Part shown: piece after piece, positions 13,502-22,431 of the stretch
How the letters are laid out: every line of letters starts with the position of its first letter
How positions within the stretch are numbered: position 1 is the stretch's first letter
From: Eubacterium sp. AM49-13BH
Lineage (GTDB): Bacteria > Bacillota > Clostridia > Lachnospirales > Lachnospiraceae
Length of the DNA: 26,938 nt
Direction: 5' to 3'
Assembly (NCBI RefSeq): GCF_003464165.1
Contig: NZ_QSEK01000035.1
Coordinates: 1-26,938, forward strand
Made by a program: the position numbers and the translations under genes
The notes under the pieces: model-generated
What the model saw: only the letters and a program-made list of their open reading frames with translations
The model's database searches: none
Told to the model about the DNA's origin: nothing

Positions 13502-14860
13502 ATGTTAGCAGAGCAGGTATTGGCATTAATTATTTTCATTTCTATGTTTGTATTGATAGTTCTTGATAAGATAGAGAGGCATTATGTGACGCTTGGATGT
13601 GGGGCATTGACGCTGATTGGGGTATTTGGAATTATCATGAAGTCGTCGGAGGCGGTTATTAGTACTCTTAATTTAAGGAGCATATTTACAACAAGTTTCT
13701 GGTATCAGTCAGGTGCAGCAGAGGAAGTCGTTACAGGTATTAACTGGTCAACTATTATATTCATTGCAGGTATGATGATTATGGTTGAGGTTATGGCTGA
13801 TGCAGGATTCTTCAGATGGCTGTGTATGCTTCTTGCCAAGGCAGTGCATTATCGTACAAGAGCATTATTTATAACATTCATGATTATGTCTTTTTGTCTG
13901 GCTATGTTTATAGACAGCATAACGGTTATATTGTTCCTTGCAGCCGTATCTATTGAGCTTGCCAAGCTGCTAAAGTTTAATCCAGTGCCAATGATTTTAT
14001 CAGAGATATTCTGTGCTAATCTGGGCGGTTCAGCAACAATGTGCGGGGATCCGCCTAATATAATTATTGGTACGTCACTTAACTTTTCATTTTCAACATT
14101 TATTACGCATACAGGACTGATTGCAGTAATCAGTCTGATATTTATTGTGGTATATTTTCTTATAGCATATAGAAAAGAACTGGAATCATCATCAGACATT
14201 GATAAACTGGCAGCATCAATGCCAAGTCCGGCAGAAGCTATTGTCAACAAGAAGAATTTCGCATTCAGCTGTGTTATATTCTTCTGTGCCGTTGTAATGC
14301 TTGTGACACATGCACTGACAGGACTTACAGTTGCATTTATCGGTCTTGTTATTGCAGTATTTTCACTTATTGCATCTGGTAAGAAGGCTTTACATATGTT
14401 GAAGTCAATCGATTATAAAACACTTTTATTCTTTGTAGGATTGTTTATTGTTGTTGGTGGACTTGAGCAGACTGGCATATTGGAGATTATTGCAGCATTT
14501 ATAGGCCGTGTGAGCAAAGGCAATCTTAAGCTTATGGTTGCAATTATTATTATGGTATCTGCATTTGCAAGTGCTCTTATTGATAATATTCCTTTTGCGG
14601 CAACTATGGTGCCGGTTATTAAGAGTCTGGCAGCAACACAGGGCGTTGACCTTTCTGTTCTTGCATGGGCACTTTCTATGGGAACTGATGTCGGAGGAAG
14701 TGCAACACCAATAGGTGCATCTGCAAATGTTGTTGGTACATCAGTGGCGGCGAAGAACGGATATATGATTGGCTGGGGAAAATATTGCCGCACAGCCGTT
14801 CCAGCAACAATAATAGCAGTGCTTATATCTATGGTGTGCATATTTGTAAGGTATTGTTAA
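13502..14860 (+). CDS. SLC13/ArsB-NhaD superfamily permease
   Basis: A 452-residue membrane protein with about 11-12 hydrophobic segments. Two inverted-repeat signature loops stand out: NLGGSATMCGDPPNIIIG in the middle and DVGGSATPIGASANVVG near the C-terminus; these re-entrant hairpins are typical of the ion transporter superfamily containing citrate/dicarboxylate carriers, ArsB and NhaD. The LFFVGLFIVVGGLEQTG segment is also common there. The cargo (a carboxylate, an anion or Na+/H+) cannot be decided. ATG 13502 is behind GGGGG (about 13489-13493), and the gene has its own consensus promoter. It is followed after 38 bases by the cytidylate kinase-like gene. Confidence 0.87.
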   Translation: MLAEQVLALIIFISMFVLIVLDKIERHYVTLGCGALTLIGVFGIIMKSSEAVISTLNLRSIFTTSFWYQSGAAEEVVTGINWSTIIFIAGMMIMVEVMADAGFFRWLCMLLAKAVHYRTRALFITFMIMSFCLAMFIDSITVILFLAAVSIELAKLLKFNPVPMILSEIFCANLGGSATMCGDPPNIIIGTSLNFSFSTFITHTGLIAVISLIFIVVYFLIAYRKELESSSDIDKLAASMPSPAEAIVNKKNFAFSCVIFFCAVVMLVTHALTGLTVAFIGLVIAVFSLIASGKKALHMLKSIDYKTLLFFVGLFIVVGGLEQTGILEIIAAFIGRVSKGNLKLMVAIIIMVSAFASALIDNIPFAATMVPVIKSLAATQGVDLSVLAWALSMGTDVGGSATPIGASANVVGTSVAAKNGYMIGWGKYCRTAVPATIIAVLISMVCIFVRYC

Positions 14861-14898
14861 TTGGTTATGCATAGATTATATGCAGAAAAGGGGGTTTT

Positions 14899-15525
14899 AT
14901 GGGAAAACAGTTAGTTATTTCAATTAGCCGTGAATTCGGAAGTGGAGGACATGAGATTGCAGCGAAGCTTGCTGAAAGGTTAGATCTTGTATTCTATGAC
15001 AGGTCAATGTTAGATGAGATAGCTGCAGAAATGAATGCAGATGCGGCTGAATTGCACAAATATGATGAAAAGCCAACTAACCATCTGTTATCAAGAAGAG
15101 TTGGCAATCATACTAATTCTTATGAAGAGATTATTGCACAATTCCAATTTGATTATATCCGTAAGAAAGCAGAGAGCGGAGAGTCCTTCGTGGTAGTAGG
15201 CCGTTGTTCGGAGACAGTTCTTAAAGATTATGACTGTCTGATGTCCGTATTTGTTACGGGTGATAAAGAACAGAAGATTCAAAGAGTTATGGAACGATAT
15301 GATATCTCAGAATCTGACGCATACAGTAAGATGAGAAGACACGATAAATCCAGAAAACAGTATCATAACAAGTATTCTGATTTCAAATGGGGTGATGCAA
15401 GATATTATGATATGTGTATCAACAGTAGTCCTTTGGGAGTTGATAAGACTGTGAATGTTCTTGAAACTATGTTAAAGAAAGAACAAGAGAATAACTTATT
15501 GAGAGTAAATAAAAGTGCATTCTGA
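14899..15525 (+). CDS. Cytidylate kinase-like family protein
   Basis: A 208-residue P-loop kinase of the cytidylate kinase-like family (Pfam Cytidylate_kin2). The N-terminus LVISISREFGSGGHEIAAKLAERL (split into strand, loop and helix) is its modified P-loop, GSGGHEI in place of GxxGxGKS/T; FYDRSML follows, and FVVVGRCSETVL near residues 94-105 is the second conserved strand. Unlike Cmk (about 225 residues, essential), these paralogues have no assigned substrate. Its start ATG 14899 follows GGGGG. The permease gene lies 38 bases upstream, so they may be co-transcribed. The last codons (KSAF and stop) are built into the left arm of the terminator hairpin. Confidence 0.85.
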   Translation: MGKQLVISISREFGSGGHEIAAKLAERLDLVFYDRSMLDEIAAEMNADAAELHKYDEKPTNHLLSRRVGNHTNSYEEIIAQFQFDYIRKKAESGESFVVVGRCSETVLKDYDCLMSVFVTGDKEQKIQRVMERYDISESDAYSKMRRHDKSRKQYHNKYSDFKWGDARYYDMCINSSPLGVDKTVNVLETMLKKEQENNLLRVNKSAF

Positions 15526-15548
15526 ATATGACATCAGAATGCACTTTT
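15511..15548. terminator. Bidirectional terminator between the kinase-like and prepilin genes
   Basis: AAAAGTGCATTCTGA (15511-15525) and its exact complement (15534-15548) form a 15-bp stem with an 8-base loop; A4 and T4 at its base serve both strands. It includes the stop codon of the plus-strand gene and ends 5 bases before the minus-strand stop. Confidence 0.9.
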
Positions 15549-15552
15549 AATA

Positions 15553-16167
15553 TTATTTACCATACATGTATTTTTCAATATTGGTTGTCTGGGTTTTGGT
15601 TAATCCACCATCTTCATTCTTGAATCCGGAATATATTCTGGAAACAAGCGTACGGTTGCTGTCATAACCAACTTCGATAATAATCCAGTCCCAGCCGTTA
15701 TTCCTACTGCTGCTAAATGTTCTAAGCGCATATATGTCAAGGCCGGCATCCTTTAAATATGCTTCTAAATCTTTATTATAGGTCCAATCGTTATTAGAAG
15801 CTTTGCCATTGACAATAACGCCATTGTTAGCACCGCACCACATTCCACCAATCTTTTTGTTATGATAAGGTACAGGAGCAAAATCCTGATTCTTATTACA
15901 TAGCATAATCCATACACCATATCCGCTGGAACTTTCAGGGTTGTCAATTTCCGGAATCTGGACATTGCCATTAATACATAAATCAAGGAGAATCTGCTCA
16001 ATATGTTTGGCGTTAGTCATATCTCTAGAACGATTTGACTTCTCAATTTGTTTTATTAAAGTTGGAGTAAGGATACCAACAAGAACAGCCATAATGGCAA
16101 TAACAACAATTAGTTCAACGAGACTGAAACCTTTAGAATTCTTTATTTTAAACCTTAACTTACACAT
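15553..16167 (-). CDS. Type IV pilin-like / type II secretion pseudopilin prepilin
   Basis: A 204-residue prepilin. After a basic leader, KG at 12-13 is followed by FSLVELIVVIAIMAVLVGIL, the class III signal with cleavage after Gly13, N-methylated Phe14 and the mature Glu5 (Glu18). The following globular domain is rich in aromatic residues and includes two cysteines that could pair (LCNKNQ, MWCGAN). Its closest type is a competence/Tad-independent pilin or pseudopilin, and its cargo role is not evident. No prepilin peptidase, ATPase or other pilin lies in the window, so it is an orphan. ATG is at 16165-16167; the nearest ribosome-binding sequence (GAGAGG) is about 12 bases away, longer than usual. 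Confidence 0.85.
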   Translation of the reverse strand: MCKLRFKIKNSKGFSLVELIVVIAIMAVLVGILTPTLIKQIEKSNRSRDMTNAKHIEQILLDLCINGNVQIPEIDNPESSSGYGVWIMLCNKNQDFAPVPYHNKKIGGMWCGANNGVIVNGKASNNDWTYNKDLEAYLKDAGLDIYALRTFSSSRNNGWDWIIIEVGYDSNRTLVSRIYSGFKNEDGGLTKTQTTNIEKYMYGK

Positions 16168-16272
16168 AGGGAAGTACCGCCTCTCTAATTAAATCACAAT
16201 ATTCAGATTTCAATTATTTAACTAAATAATATGTTTTATATTGAAAAAAGTCAGGGCTTGATATATCTTTTT

Positions 16273-16584
16273 TTAGAATTTAATTAGTTCAACAAGAAAT
16301 ACAGCTACACATGATGCAATTGCAACGGTTGTAAGTCCTTTGCCTTTTAATGCAAATAAAACTGCAACAAAAAGACCAGCGACAGCACCAACCCACCAAT
16401 TAGTTGCGTAGAATATAGCTGGGATTGTCATAGCTGTAAGAACGGCATATGGTATGTAATACAGAAAAGAACGTATAAAACGATTATTAATCTTTTCCTT
16501 AATTGCAATAAATGGTATTACTCTGATAAGGTAGGTTGTTCCTGCCAGTATCAGAAGATATATAAAGAAAGTACTGTTTTTCAT
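16273..16584 (-). CDS. azlD: Branched-chain amino acid export protein AzlD
   Basis: A 103-residue AzlD-type protein with three to four membrane helices, starting MKNSTFFIYLLILAGTTYLI and carrying RVIPF, the family's conserved R-x-x-P, followed by YYIPYAVLTAMTIPAIF. It is the small subunit that works with AzlC in exporting leucine and other branched-chain amino acids. Its own AGGAGG (about 16590-16595 on the complement) lies 5 bases upstream of the ATG at 16582-16584, so it can start independently, although as sequenced it also lies in frame with the upstream azlC reading frame. Confidence 0.85.
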   Translation of the reverse strand: MKNSTFFIYLLILAGTTYLIRVIPFIAIKEKINNRFIRSFLYYIPYAVLTAMTIPAIFYATNWWVGAVAGLFVAVLFALKGKGLTTVAIASCVAVFLVELIKF

Positions 16585-16600
16585 AATATCCTCCTGAGGT

Positions 16601-17307
16601 TTAATTGGCAGAATTATCAGTTTCATCTTTGACAGGAAAGAATATTGAACCAATAAAGGCTGCGAGATGGCAACAATTGTAATAGTGATACCGCTTGAAA
16701 TCTTAGACAGAAGCGGTACATAGTAGAATAGGCAGCTGAGTAATATGGCTATAATTACAACGATGAGGACAGGACGTGCCTTCTTCATCTCAGGAACAAC
16801 TACAGCAACAAACATTCCATAGATTGCCACACTTAAAGCACTCATAAGACGGTCTGGAAGAACATTCCCAAGGATAGCCCCGATAAATGTGCCGAGTGCC
16901 CAGCCAAAATAAGGCAGGGTAGCAAGTCCGGCAAAATAGCTGCGTTTGATTTCATCTTCCTTAGTTGCAACTGCAAATATCTCATCAGTTATAAAGAAAC
17001 CAAGAAGCCAGCGGTATATACCTCGAAAACGGCTGTCAGCTTTTTGACCTATTGATATAGACATGAAAGAGTATCTTACATTAATAGTAATCTGTGATAT
17101 AAGCATTTGAATGTACTGACCTGGATGAATCATGATTCCAATACCAGCAAACTGACCGGCAGATGTTACAGTTGTCATCGATATAAGAACAGCCTGCCAC
17201 CAGCTAAGACCGAAGGATACGGCCATTATTCCAAATGTAAAAGAAACTGACAGATAGCCAAGGGCAATAGGTATCCCAGCTAGTAGTCCTTGTTTATAAT
17301 TATTCAT
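16601..17307 (-). pseudogene. azlC: AzlC branched-chain amino acid permease, apparent one-base deletion near the 3' end
   Basis: Starting at ATG 17305-17307 (GGAG about 8 bases upstream; an ATG at 17322 is also in frame), the frame reads MNNYKQGLLAGIPIALGYLS and about five membrane helices of AzlC (SVSFTFGIMAVSFGLSWWQA, SAGQFAGIGIMI, YFGWALGTFIGAILGNVLP). After ITITIVAI the sequenced frame gives SQPLLVQYSFLSKMKLIIL, which is not family-like, and runs into azlD as one 349-codon frame. One base added near 16664 restores AAFIGSIFFPVKDETDNSAN and a TAA at 16601-16603 just before the azlD ribosome-binding site, giving about 235 residues, the usual AzlC length. Confidence 0.8.
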
Positions 17308-17427
17308 CTTAATTATCTCCATGTATATGTTGTTGTACTTAATATAATAAAGCTAATTATATATTCTATCACACATTTACAATAAAAGCACTTGAGAATT
17401 TTTTATGTATAAAATATTGAAAGTGTG

Positions 17428-17456
17428 TATAACATACAGGAAGCATATGTTATAAT
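17428..17456 (+). promoter_or_regulatory. metF -10 box overlapped by an inverted repeat
   Basis: TATAACATA (17428-17436) and its complement TATGTTATA (17446-17454) are separated by 9 bases. The right arm overlaps TATAAT at 17451-17456, a perfect -10 box; no good -35 box is 16-18 bases upstream, so the promoter may need an activator or the repeat may be a repressor site. Confidence 0.45.
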
Positions 17457-17488
17457 ATGAAAAATATGTAAATCTACAGGGGCAGGTT

Positions 17489-18363
17489 ATGAAGATAAGA
17501 GAATTATTAGAATTGGATAAACTACGTTGTCATTTGAGGTGTTTCCACCTAAGAAGGATATGGATTTTGCTAATGTGGAGAAGGCTGCTTTTGGTATAGC
17601 ACAGTTACATCCAAGCTATATGAGCGTTACATATGGTGCAGGGGGAAGCACTAAGGGACATACAATAAGACTTGCGGGGGATATTCAGAAAAAGTTTAAT
17701 GTTCCTACCATAGCACATCTTACATGCGTATGTGCAACAAAAGAGAGCATAGAGCAGGCACTTTCACAGATGAAGGAGGCTGGAATTGAGAATATTCTTG
17801 CATTAAGAGGTGATGTGCCAAAAGATTTTAATGGAAATGCATTTACAGATTTTTCACATGCATCAGAGCTTGTTAAGTTTATTAAAGAGAATGGCGATTT
17901 CTGTGTGGGTGGAGCATGTTATCCTGAGGTCCATCCGGATTCAGCAAGTAAACAGGCAGATATTGAGGGGCTTAAGAAAAAGGTTAAGGCAGGCTGTGAG
18001 TATCTTACAACACAGATGTTTTTTGATAATAATATATTCTTTAACTTTATGTACAGAGTGCGTGAAGCAGGAATTGCAGTACCTATAATTCCGGGAATTA
18101 TGCCTATTACAAGACAGGTTCAGGTGAAGAATGCAGTTAAACTTTCAGGCTGTAATGTTCCAGAAAGATTTAAGAATATTGTAGACAGATTTGGAGATAC
18201 AGAAGCTGCTATGAAGCAGGCAGGAATTGTGTATGCTACAGACCAGATAATAGATCTTATGGCTAATGGTGTTAATCATATTCACGTGTATTCGATGAAT
18301 AAACCGCAAGTTGCCAAGGGAATACAGGATAATCTTTCTGAGATTCTGAAGGTGGTTGATTAA
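17489..18363 (+). pseudogene. metF: 5,10-methylenetetrahydrofolate reductase (MetF) with an apparent one-base deletion near its start
   Basis: ATG 17489 (GGGG site upstream) starts MKIRELLELDK; the next codons then fail (LRCHLRCFH). Adding one A to the A3 run at 17519-17521 gives DKTTLSFEVFPPKKDMDF and an uninterrupted protein of about 291 residues, the normal MetF length. All key parts are present: FEVFPPK (the catalytic-type Glu), SVTYGAGGS, ILALRGDVP (the Asp contacting FAD), YLTTQMFFD (the Gln contacting folate) and IIPGIMPI. MetF reduces methylene-tetrahydrofolate to methyl-tetrahydrofolate for methionine synthesis. Starting at TTG 17527 would lose about 12 residues and has no ribosome-binding site. 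A housekeeping gene broken this way suggests a base-level error. Confidence 0.85.
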
Positions 18364-18406
18364 GATAAATGTTTTGTATACACAGGAAATTGTAGTGATG
18401 TTAACA

Positions 18407-18427
18407 CCCCCATTATAGTTAATGGGG
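18407..18427 (+). other. Short hairpin downstream of metF
   Basis: CCCCATT (18407-18413) and AATGGGG (18421-18427) form a 7-bp stem with a 7-base loop. There is no T-run after it, so it is a weak terminator candidate or a chance repeat. Confidence 0.3.
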
Positions 18428-18473
18428 CAGAGCATTAATTAATAAAGAAAGTTAAATATTGGAGGAATCATAT

Positions 18474-19340
18474 ATGTCAAATATAAAGCTTGGAAGTCAT
18501 GTGGGAATGGCAGGTAAGGAAATGTTTCTTGCATCTGCGAAGGAAGCAGTTTCTTATGGGGCTAATGTATTTATGTTATACACAGGTGCGCCACAGAATA
18601 CAAGAAGAAAAGAAATAAGTGAGCTTAATATAGAAGCTGGCTGGAAGTATGCTAAGGAACATGGGATAGAGGAGATTATTGTACATGCACCTTATATAAT
18701 CAATCTTGCAAATACAATTAAGCCGGAGACTTATGAGCTTGCTGTTGAATTTCTAGAAAAAGAAATTATAAGGACTGCTGCCATGGGAAGCCATATAATG
18801 GTGCTTCATCCGGGAAGCCATGTCAATGCCGGAGTTGAAGCCGGAACCGCACAGATTATCAAGGGGCTTAATACAGTGCTTAACCAGAACGATGATGATG
18901 TGTATATTGCACTTGAGACAATGGCTGGCAAGGGAAGCGAGATAGGCAGGACATTTGAAGAGCTTAAGGCAATCTATGACGGCGTCGACAAGAAGGACAG
19001 ATTGAGAGTGTGCTTTGATACATGCCATGTTAATGATGCTGGTTATGATTTAGTTAATCATTATGATGAAGTATTTGCAGAATTTGACAGAGTGATTGGT
19101 CTTGACCAGATAGCAGTATTTCATATCAATGACAGTATGAATCCGCTTGGAGCGCATAAGGACAGACATGCCAATATTGATAAGGGAAATATTGGATATG
19201 AGACTCTTCACAGACTTGTCCATGATGAAAGATTCCTGGATGTGCCTAAGATTCTTGAGACTCCATGGGTTGCGGTTGAAGGAACTGATAAGAAAGAGCC
19301 TCCTTACAAGGAAGAGATTGCGTGGCTTTTAGAGAAATAA
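18474..19340 (+). CDS. nfo: Deoxyribonuclease IV (endonuclease IV)
   Basis: A 288-residue Nfo-type AP endonuclease with a complete set of zinc ligand motifs in order: [51 protein letters not shown] and LETPW. The enzyme cuts DNA 5' of abasic sites in base excision repair. ATG 18474 follows TGGAGG (18460-18465) by 8 bases; a TTG at 18459 overlaps that site. No clear promoter is seen in the 110 bases after metF. The gap after it (19341-19454) is AT-rich, holds T-runs and a TATAAT at 19415-19420 without a well-spaced -35 box. Confidence 0.93.
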   Translation: MSNIKLGSHVGMAGKEMFLASAKEAVSYGANVFMLYTGAPQNTRRKEISELNIEAGWKYAKEHGIEEIIVHAPYIINLANTIKPETYELAVEFLEKEIIRTAAMGSHIMVLHPGSHVNAGVEAGTAQIIKGLNTVLNQNDDDVYIALETMAGKGSEIGRTFEELKAIYDGVDKKDRLRVCFDTCHVNDAGYDLVNHYDEVFAEFDRVIGLDQIAVFHINDSMNPLGAHKDRHANIDKGNIGYETLHRLVHDERFLDVPKILETPWVAVEGTDKKEPPYKEEIAWLLEK

Positions 19341-19454
19341 TGTGAAAATGCTGTTTTTTTGTTTTATTATGATTTTTGAACTGTTTTTTTGTATTTATAT
19401 TAGTACAATCTGGATATAATGGGTTCATAATCACAATGAACGGAGGAATAGAAT

Positions 19455-22292
19455 ATGCTAAGACACAAGAAACATGCATCGGCCTTTATCGCATTTTTGA
19501 TGGCTTTTGCACTCATCTTCACTAGTTCTGGTATCGGCTCTCTTACATTTACGAAAGCCGATGATACACAGACGATTTACTATAATGGTGAATCAATTAC
19601 TCTTTCAGAGCATGCATTATATGTAAATCAGAATTTAGCTTCTTCAAGCGGATATTCATATAAGACACTTCAGGAAGCAGTAGCTAATGCAATTTCTGGC
19701 ACAAAGGATAATCCAACAATTATTTATCTTGAGCCGGATGTATATTGGACTGACGATTATACTAAGACAGAAGATCGTGATAAGAATGATCTTATAGGTC
19801 TTATAATTCCACAGGCTTATATAACACTTGTAGGAATGACTGGTAATCGTGATGATGTAGTAATTGCATCAGACAGAGGACAGAATGCAGGAGCTAATGG
19901 TAACTTTAACACAATTGGTGTAGGCGACGGATTTCATGCAAAAGACCTTACAATCGGAAATTATTGTAATGTAGATCTAGTGTATGAAAGAGATACTACT
20001 AAGAATCATACTAAGAGACAGGAAGCTGTTACACAGGCACAGGCTGTTACTAAAGTTCCTGGCATTACAGATATGGATGAATGGTTCTTTGAAAATTGTA
20101 ACATTATATCAAGACTTAATCTTTTCTCAAGAGATGACAGACCTAAGCGTTCTCTTATAAAAGATTGTCATCTTGAGTGTACAGATGATTCGCTTGGAAC
20201 CGGTTATATAACGATATTTGAAAATTGTACGTTTAGCCTGTTTTCTAATACTCCTTGTGGTGGAGCATCATTCTATATGCAGGCATTCTTAGGCTGTGAA
20301 TTTACAACACAGTTATCAGATAATAAAACAATTACATTATGTAAGAATACAAAACCGTTTGCTTTTATTGACTGTGATTTTAAGGGCGACATGACTGGTA
20401 TGGAATGGAAACAGAGCAATTTTTCTGATGATATAAGACAGATTGTTTCTAATAATACTCTTAATGGACAGCCATTGACAATCAGTCCTGATTATTCGGA
20501 TTTATCAGTAACTCCTGATGAAGAGCAGATGAAAGCATTTAAGTATAATGGGGAATATAATATATATAATCTCTTAAATGGTGCGGGTTATGATGAATGG
20601 GATCCGTTAAATCAGAAGGATTATATGCCAACCGGTACATGGAATATCCAGTTTGACTATCCAGGAATTGCTAAGGATGTTATTCCGGTACTTCAGGGAA
20701 ATGTTTCTGATTCACTTCAGGTTACGCCTGTTGTTCTTGGTGGCAATGACAAGACTGTAACATGGAGTACTGAAGACGATACGCTTGTTATTGAACCACA
20801 GGCTGATGGTACTGTAATAGTAAAGGGTGACAACTCAACATTAGACAATAAGAAAGGCTGTCTTGTTGCAACAGCAACCAACGGAATGAAGAAAGTATTA
20901 CATTTTACAGTTACTCCTAAGATATTTGAGGCACCTGTATTATCAGAAAAACCTGTTTTATCAGCACCTGAGAATGGAATGATTAATGTAACATATGCAT
21001 TTACAGATAATAGTGAAGCAGCAGACGAAAGTATAATTAACTGGTATCGTGCTACAGACAAAGAAGGAACAGATAAAGTCCTCGTTGCACAGACAACATA
21101 TGTAGATAGTGATGCTAAGCCATACTCTTCATATGTACTCCGCTTAGATGATGTTAATCATTATATTATCTGTGAAGTTATACCAAAGCGTTCAAATTCA
21201 GTAGAAGGCAGTTCAGTATTTACTGCAGCTTCTGAACTTATCAAGTCAGCATATGTAGCAGATGAACAGAAACAGTCATATAATGTTGATCTTGAGCATC
21301 TTGCATATATTGAAGCTGAGAATGATACAGAAGAGAATAATTATGAATGGAAAAACACACTTAAAGCTGGTAATTGGTATGGAGGATTCTATCTGCCTGC
21401 TGAATACAGAGAAGGTGGAGAGTGGAGTGACAAAGCATATAAGCCTGTTTCAGGTGAGCTTCCATATACATATGCACAGGGAGCATCAGGCGCATCAGGA
21501 ACTACGGGACTTCAGACAACTACACAGGGTGCAAGACTTGTATATGTTGATGATACTGCACGAAAAGATATGTCAATGACATTGACTCTTTCTCCTCATA
21601 AAACAGGAGCACAGGGCTTCGGTAGTGCTAAACAGTTCATAGATATCTATTTCAAATATGATGCAAAAACAATGACTGGTTATGGCTTAAGAATTGCCAG
21701 AGTACCATCTATAAGTGATCCAGCCCTTAGTAGCTTTGCAGCTAAGTCATGCACATTTACATTGATGGAATATAAGAATGGAGTTGCAATTCCGCTTGAG
21801 GATTCAGTCATATCAACAGCATTTCTTCCAGGATGCACAATTAAGCTTGATGTGACTGGCAATACATTTACAGCAGATGTTACAACAACAACATCTCAGG
21901 ACTCAGCAAGCAGTATCATGCCTCATGAGGTACATTTAAGCCATGTATTTGAGAATGAAGTAAACAGTTACAGTGGAATAGGATTCCAGCATACAGGTAC
22001 ATCTGGTGCAGGAAAGTCTGGTAACAGAGTTACTATTCATTCTGTAAGCGTAGATTACAAGGGTGTAACAGGAGAAGTTGTTGATGTACCAGATAATGAC
22101 ATTAATAATGGTAATGATGATATTAATAAAGATACAGATGACAGAGAAGATGTTCCAGATAGTTCAGTTGATGTAGTGCCAACAGGAGATTCATCTGATA
22201 TGAGAATTCTTATTATGTTAATGGTAGTATCCGGATTAGCGATTGGAATGACTGTTGCAAAATCAAAAAATTCTCTAAAAGCATTTAAGTAA
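19455..22292 (+). CDS. Large secreted surface protein with pectinesterase-like beta-helix and sortase-type C-terminus
   Basis: A 945-residue protein. Residues 1-36 are a signal peptide (basic RHKK, hydrophobic core FIAFLMAFALIF, cleavage near TKA). Residues about 60-400 read like a right-handed beta-helix of pectinesterase type (TLQEAVANAI, IIYLEPDVYW, ITLVGMTGNRDDVVI, FENCNI, IFENCTFSLF). Next come an Ig-like domain (about 425-505, VTWSTEDDTLVIEP), a second beta-sandwich (510-600), a lectin-like region (620-870), and an Asp/Asn-rich linker. The end is VVPTGDSSD, a hydrophobic span (RILIMLMVVSGLAIGMTVA) and basic KSKNSLKAFK, a sortase-signal layout though the motif is not the usual LPxTG. I cannot place the PME catalytic Asp, Gln and Arg with confidence. 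GGAGG lies 8 bases before ATG 19455. Confidence 0.75.
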   Translation: MLRHKKHASAFIAFLMAFALIFTSSGIGSLTFTKADDTQTIYYNGESITLSEHALYVNQNLASSSGYSYKTLQEAVANAISGTKDNPTIIYLEPDVYWTDDYTKTEDRDKNDLIGLIIPQAYITLVGMTGNRDDVVIASDRGQNAGANGNFNTIGVGDGFHAKDLTIGNYCNVDLVYERDTTKNHTKRQEAVTQAQAVTKVPGITDMDEWFFENCNIISRLNLFSRDDRPKRSLIKDCHLECTDDSLGTGYITIFENCTFSLFSNTPCGGASFYMQAFLGCEFTTQLSDNKTITLCKNTKPFAFIDCDFKGDMTGMEWKQSNFSDDIRQIVSNNTLNGQPLTISPDYSDLSVTPDEEQMKAFKYNGEYNIYNLLNGAGYDEWDPLNQKDYMPTGTWNIQFDYPGIAKDVIPVLQGNVSDSLQVTPVVLGGNDKTVTWSTEDDTLVIEPQADGTVIVKGDNSTLDNKKGCLVATATNGMKKVLHFTVTPKIFEAPVLSEKPVLSAPENGMINVTYAFTDNSEAADESIINWYRATDKEGTDKVLVAQTTYVDSDAKPYSSYVLRLDDVNHYIICEVIPKRSNSVEGSSVFTAASELIKSAYVADEQKQSYNVDLEHLAYIEAENDTEENNYEWKNTLKAGNWYGGFYLPAEYREGGEWSDKAYKPVSGELPYTYAQGASGASGTTGLQTTTQGARLVYVDDTARKDMSMTLTLSPHKTGAQGFGSAKQFIDIYFKYDAKTMTGYGLRIARVPSISDPALSSFAAKSCTFTLMEYKNGVAIPLEDSVISTAFLPGCTIKLDVTGNTFTADVTTTTSQDSASSIMPHEVHLSHVFENEVNSYSGIGFQHTGTSGAGKSGNRVTIHSVSVDYKGVTGEVVDVPDNDINNGNDDINKDTDDREDVPDSSVDVVPTGDSSDMRILIMLMVVSGLAIGMTVAKSKNSLKAFK

Positions 22293-22328
22293 CACAAAAC
22301 TTGATATGATTTAGAATAAAATAATCAG

Positions 22329-22374
22329 CCCCGCCTGTTATATATCATATGTGGTATATTGCAGACGGGGTTTT
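22329..22374 (+). terminator. Terminator after the surface protein gene
   Basis: CCCCGCCTG (22329-22337) pairs with CAGACGGGG (22362-22370) with one mismatch; the loop contains further AT pairing, and TTTT follows (22371-22374). Confidence 0.75.
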
Positions 22375-22431
22375 AATATGGGTAAAATTCTGTTAAACTG
22401 TAGGAAAGTAAGTTGTGAAAGGCGGAATAAT

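Noticed and set aside
16273..17322. A true single-chain AzlCD fusion protein
   Set aside because: The linker is unlike either protein, and the neighbouring frame gives a normal AzlC end and stop plus an azlD ribosome-binding site.
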